Shown here: one piece after another, positions 59,010 through 64,000 of the stretch
Layout of the letters: every line of letters starts with the position of its first letter
How positions within the stretch are numbered: the stretch's first letter is position 1
From: Enoplolaimus lenunculus
Lineage: Eukaryota > Nematoda > Enoplea > Enoplida > Thoracostomopsidae
Length of the DNA stretch: 64,000 bases
Reading direction: 5' to 3'
NCBI GenBank assembly: GCA_030248215.1
Contig: JASANG010002313.1
Location: 21,114-85,113 of the forward strand
Position numbers and translations under genes: made by a program
The notes under the pieces: generated by a model
Database searches by the model: none
Seen by the model: the letters and a program-made list of their open reading frames with translations, nothing else
What the model was told of the DNA's origin: nothing

Positions 59010-62000
59010 CCAAATGAAATATATTTTAATAGATGCCATTTCAAGGCCTACAACCTGCTATTAAATTAAGACTATCTTTCAGAGCGTTTCTGTACTTGAA
59101 ATTTCATCCGAATTTGAAATCTCGCAATAATAGCTAAAACTTTTGCCGACTTTTATGATCGATCATAACTCATTCATTTTGAACGGCACCACCAAATGAA
59201 ATATATTTTAATAGATGCCATTTCAAGGCCTACAACCTGCTATTAAATTAAGACTATCTTTCAGAGCGTTTCTGTACTTGAAATTTCATCCGAATTTGAA
59301 ATCTCGCAATAATAGCTAAAACTTTTGCCGACTTTTATGATCGATCATAACTCATTCATTTTGAACGGCACCACCAAATGAAATATATTTTAATAGATGC
59401 CATTTCAAGGCCTACAACCTGCTATTAAATTAAGACTATCTTTCAGAGCGTTTCTGTACTTGAAATTTCATCCGAATTTGAAATCTCGCAATAATAGCTA
59501 AAACTTTTGCCGACTTTTATGATCGATCATAACTCATTCATTTTGAACGGCACCACCAAATGAAATATATTTTAATAGATGCCATTTCAAGGCCTACAAC
59601 CTGCTATTAAATTAAGACTATCTTTCAGAGCGTTTCTGTACTTGAAATTTCATCCGAATTTGAAATCTCGCAATAATAGCTAAAACTTTTGCCGACTTTT
59701 ATGATCGATCATAACTCATTCATTTTGAACGGCACCACCAAATGAAATATATTTTAATAGATGCCATTTCAAGGCCTACAACCTGCTATTAAATTAAGAC
59801 TATCTTTCAGAGCGTTTCTGTACTTGAAATTTCATCCGAATTTGAAATCTCGCAATAATAGCTAAAACTTTTGCCGACTTTTATGATCGATCATAACTCA
59901 TTCATTTTGAACGGCACCACCAAATGAAATATATTTTAATAGATGCCATTTCAAGGCCTACAACCTGCTATTAAATTAAGACTATCTTTCAGAGCGTTTC
60001 TGTACTTGAAATTTCATCCGAATTTGAAATCTCGCAATAATAGCTAAAACTTTTGCCGACTTTTATGATCGATCATAACTCATTCATTTTGAACGGCACC
60101 ACCAAATGAAATATATTTTAATAGATGCCATTTCAAGGCCTACAACCTGCTATTAAATTAAGACTATCTTTCAGAGCGTTTCTGTACTTGAAATTTCATC
60201 CGAATTTGAAATCTCGCAATAATAGCTAAAACTTTTGCCGACTTTTATGATCGATCATAACTCATTCATTTTGAACGGCACCACCAAATGAAATATATTT
60301 TAATAGATGCCATTTCAAGGCCTACAACCTGCTATTAAATTAAGACTATCTTTCAGAGCGTTTCTGTACTTGAAATTTCATCCGAATTTGAAATCTCGCA
60401 ATAATAGCTAAAACTTTTGCCGACTTTTATGATCGATCATAACTCATTCATTTTGAACGGCACCACCAAATGAAATATATTTTAATAGATGCCATTTCAA
60501 GGCCTACAACCTGCTATTAAATTAAGACTATCTTTCAGAGCGTTTCTGTACTTGAAATTTCATCCGAATTTGAAATCTCGCAATAATAGCTAAAACTTTT
60601 GCCGACTTTTATGATCGATCATAACTCATTCATTTTGAACGGCACCACCAAATGAAATATATTTTAATAGATGCCATTTCAAGGCCTACAACCTGCTATT
60701 AAATTAAGACTATCTTTCAGAGCGTTTCTGTACTTGAAATTTCATCCGAATTTGAAATCTCGCAATAATAGCTAAAACTTTTGCCGACTTTTATGATCGA
60801 TCATAACTCATTCATTTTGAACGGCACCACCAAATGAAATATATTTTAATAGATGCCATTTCAAGGCCTACAACCTGCTATTAAATTAAGACTATCTTTC
60901 AGAGCGTTTCTGTACTTGAAATTTCATCCGAATTTGAAATCTCGCAATAATAGCTAAAACTTTTGCCGACTTTTATGATCGATCATAACTCATTCATTTT
61001 GAACGGCACCACCAAATGAAATATATTTTAATAGATGCCATTTCAAGGCCTACAACCTGCTATTAAATTAAGACTATCTTTCAGAGCGTTTCTGTACTTG
61101 AAATTTCATCCGAATTTGAAATCTCGCAATAATAGCTAAAACTTTTGCCGACTTTTATGATCGATCATAACTCATTCATTTTGAACGGCACCACCAAATG
61201 AAATATATTTTAATAGATGCCATTTCAAGGCCTACAACCTGCTATTAAATTAAGACTATCTTTCAGAGCGTTTCTGTACTTGAAATTTCATCCGAATTTG
61301 AAATCTCGCAATAATAGCTAAAACTTTTGCCGACTTTTATGATCGATCATAACTCATTCATTTTGAACGGCACCACCAAATGAAATATATTTTAATAGAT
61401 GCCATTTCAAGGCCTACAACCTGCTATTAAATTAAGACTATCTTTCAGAGCGTTTCTGTACTTGAAATTTCATCCGAATTTGAAATCTCGCAATAATAGC
61501 TAAAACTTTTGCCGACTTTTATGATCGATCATAACTCATTCATTTTGAACGGCACCACCAAATGAAATATATTTTAATAGATGCCATTTCAAGGCCTACA
61601 ACCTGCTATTAAATTAAGACTATCTTTCAGAGCGTTTCTGTACTTGAAATTTCATCCGAATTTGAAATCTCGCAATAATAGCTAAAACTTTTGCCGACTT
61701 TTATGATCGATCATAACTCATTCATTTTGAACGGCACCACCAAATGAAATATATTTTAATAGATGCCATTTCAAGGCCTACAACCTGCTATTAAATTAAG
61801 ACTATCTTTCAGAGCGTTTCTGTACTTGAAATTTCATCCGAATTTGAAATCTCGCAATAATAGCTAAAACTTTTGCCGACTTTTATGATCGATCATAACT
61901 CATTCATTTTGAACGGCACCACCAAATGAAATATATTTTAATAGATGCCATTTCAAGGCCTACAACCTGCTATTAAATTAAGACTATCTTTCAGAGCGTT

Positions 62001-64000
62001 TCTGTACTTGAAATTTCATCCGAATTTGAAATCTCGCAATAATAGCTAAAACTTTTGCCGACTTTTATGATCGATCATAACTCATTCATTTTGAACGGCA
62101 CCACCAAATGAAATATATTTTAATAGATGCCATTTCAAGGTCTACAACCTGCTATTAAATTAAGACTATCTTTCAGAGCGTTTCTGTACTTGAAATTTCA
62201 TCCGAATTTGAAATCTCGCAATAATAGCTAAAACTTTTGCCGACTTTTATGATCGATCATAACTCATTCATTTTGAACGGCACCACCAAATGAAATATAT
62301 TTTAATAGATGCCATTTCAAGGCCTACAACCTGCTATTAAATTAAGACTATCTTTCAGAGCGTTTCTGTACTTGAAATTTCATCCGAATTTGAAATCTCG
62401 CAATAATAGCTAAAACTTTTGCCGACTTTTATGATCGATCATAACTCATTCATTTTGAACGGCACCACCAAATGAAATATATTTTAATAGATGCCATTTC
62501 AAGGCCTACAACCTGCTATTAAATTAAGACTATCTTTCAGAGCGTTTCTGTACTTGAAATTTCATCCGAATTTGAAATCTCGCAATAATAGCTAAAACTT
62601 TTGCCGACTTTTATGATCGATCATAACTCATTCATTTTGAACGGCACCACCAAATGAAATATATTTTAATAGATGCCATTTCAAGGCCTACAACCTGCTA
62701 TTAAATTAAGACTATCTTTCAGAGCGTTTCTGTACTTGAAATTTCATCCGAATTTGAAATCTCGCAATAATAGCTAAAACTTTTGCCGACTTTTATGATC
62801 GATCATAACTCATTCATTTTGAACGGCACCACCAAATGAAATATATTTTAATAGATGCCATTTCAAGGCCTACAACCTGCTATTAAATTAAGACTATCTT
62901 TCAGAGCGTTTCTGTACTTGAAATTTCATCCGAATTTGAAATCTCGCAATAATAGCTAAAACTTTTGCCGACTTTTATGATCGATCATAACTCATTCATT
63001 TTGAACGGCACCACCAAATGAAATATATTTTAATAGATGCCATTTCAAGGCCTACAACCTGCTATTAAATTAAGACTATCTTTCAGAGCGTTTCTGTACT
63101 TGAAATTTCATCCGAATTTGAAATCTCGCAATAATAGCTAAAACTTTTGCCGACTTTTATGATCGATCATAACTCATTCATTTTGAACGGCACCACCAAA
63201 TGAAATATATTTTAATAGATGCCATTTCAAGGCCTACAACCTGCTATTAAATTAAGACTATCTTTCAGAGCGTTTCTGTACTTGAAATTTCATCCGAATT
63301 TGAAATCTCGCAATAATAGCTAAAACTTTTGCCGACTTTTATGATCGATCATAACTCATTCATTTTGAACGGCACCACCAAATGAAATATATTTTAATAG
63401 ATGCCATTTCAAGGCCTACAACCTGCTATTAAATTAAGACTATCTTTCAGAGCGTTTCTGTACTTGAAATTTCATCCGAATTTGAAATCTCGCAATAATA
63501 GCTAAAACTTTTGCCGACTTTTATGATCGATCATAACTCATTCATTTTGAACGGCACCACCAAATGAAATATATTTTAATAGATGCCATTTCAAGGCCTA
63601 CAACCTGCTGTTAAATTAAGACTATCTTTCAGAGCGTTTCTGTACTTGAAATTTCATCCGAATTTGAAATCTCGCAATAATAGCTAAAACTTTTGCCGAC
63701 TTTTATGATCGATCATAACTCATTCATTTTGAACGGCACCACCAAATGAAATATATTTTAATAGATGCCATTTCAAGGCCTACAACCTGCTGTTAAATTA
63801 AGACTATCTTTCAGAGCGTTTCTGTACTTGAAATTTCATCCGAATTTGAAATCTCGCAATAATAGCTAAAACTTTTGCCGACTTTTATGATCGATCATAA
63901 CTCATTCATTTTGAACGGCACCACCAAATGAAATATATTTTAATAGATGCCATTTCAAGGCCTACAACCTGCTATTAAATTAAGACTATCTTTCAGAGCG
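59010..64000 (+). repeat. 182-bp satellite array, about 27.4 copies, runs off the window
   Basis: Unit begins CCAAATGAAATATATTTTAA and ends TTTTGAACGGCACCA; exact period 182 bp (unit starts at 59012, 59194, 59376 ...). About 27 copies are nearly identical: only three substitutions seen, C to T at 62141 and A to G at 63610 and 63792. Each unit holds the 12-bp palindrome ATGATCGATCAT. The period is not a multiple of three and stops occur in all frames, so non-coding. Confidence 0.98.

Noticed and set aside
59010-64000. Possible CRISPR array
   Set aside because: Units are directly tandem at 182 bp with no unique spacers, in an animal-type genome; it is a satellite.

Overview
The window is AT-rich nuclear DNA from an animal, most likely an invertebrate. 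It has one dispersed multi-exon host gene with GT-AG introns and short TTTYAG acceptors. The rest is mostly small DNA transposons (MITEs), SINE-like tRNA-derived repeats, LINE remnants and tandem repeats. No bacterial operons, viral genes or CRISPR arrays are visible. Nematodes are one group that fits the splice acceptors, but the species cannot be fixed from this sequence.

The main gene is a haspin-family histone H3 kinase on the + strand, 36234-54501. It can be reconstructed as 13 exons whose reading phase is kept across all 12 introns, giving 438 codons plus stop. It has the glycine-rich loop, catalytic Lys113, helix-C Glu137, HRDLH with Asp260 and Asn265, and the haspin-type DYT motif at Asp298. 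Residue spacings match human haspin (Lys to Glu 24, Asp to Asp 38). Its introns are loaded with nested MITEs, the largest (intron 4, 5.4 kb) carrying at least four elements.

0-36 kb is repeat-rich DNA with few genes: one uncharacterised minus-strand exon (2591-2863), hAT-like MITEs with 8-bp target duplications, tRNA-derived SINEs (5.5-6.3, 7.5-7.8, 10.2-10.7 kb), a 5'-truncated LINE with an RNase H domain (about 11.7-12.75 kb), an unrecognised coding-like stretch near 14.3-15.5 kb, decayed tandem repeats, and many MITEs with 3-bp TNA target duplications. 36-54.5 kb is the haspin gene. 54.7-59 kb holds a 2.1-kb hAT-type element with a perfect 8-bp duplication, followed by an array of short repeats containing the E2F consensus. 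59.0-64.0 kb, to the window edge, is a nearly perfect 182-bp satellite with about 27 copies.

The most unusual items are MITEs that carry regulatory-looking sequence. One family contains repeated 14-16 bp palindromes (ATATCATATGATAT core). One member of it contains a minisatellite of E2F-type sites (TTTGGCGGGAAA). A TTAA-flanked piggyBac-type MITE contains a tRNA-like Pol III promoter. A set of hAT-like MITE families is distinguished by different short subterminal words (GGTTCCGG, GAATCCGA, GATTCCGA, GAGACCGA, GGATATCC).
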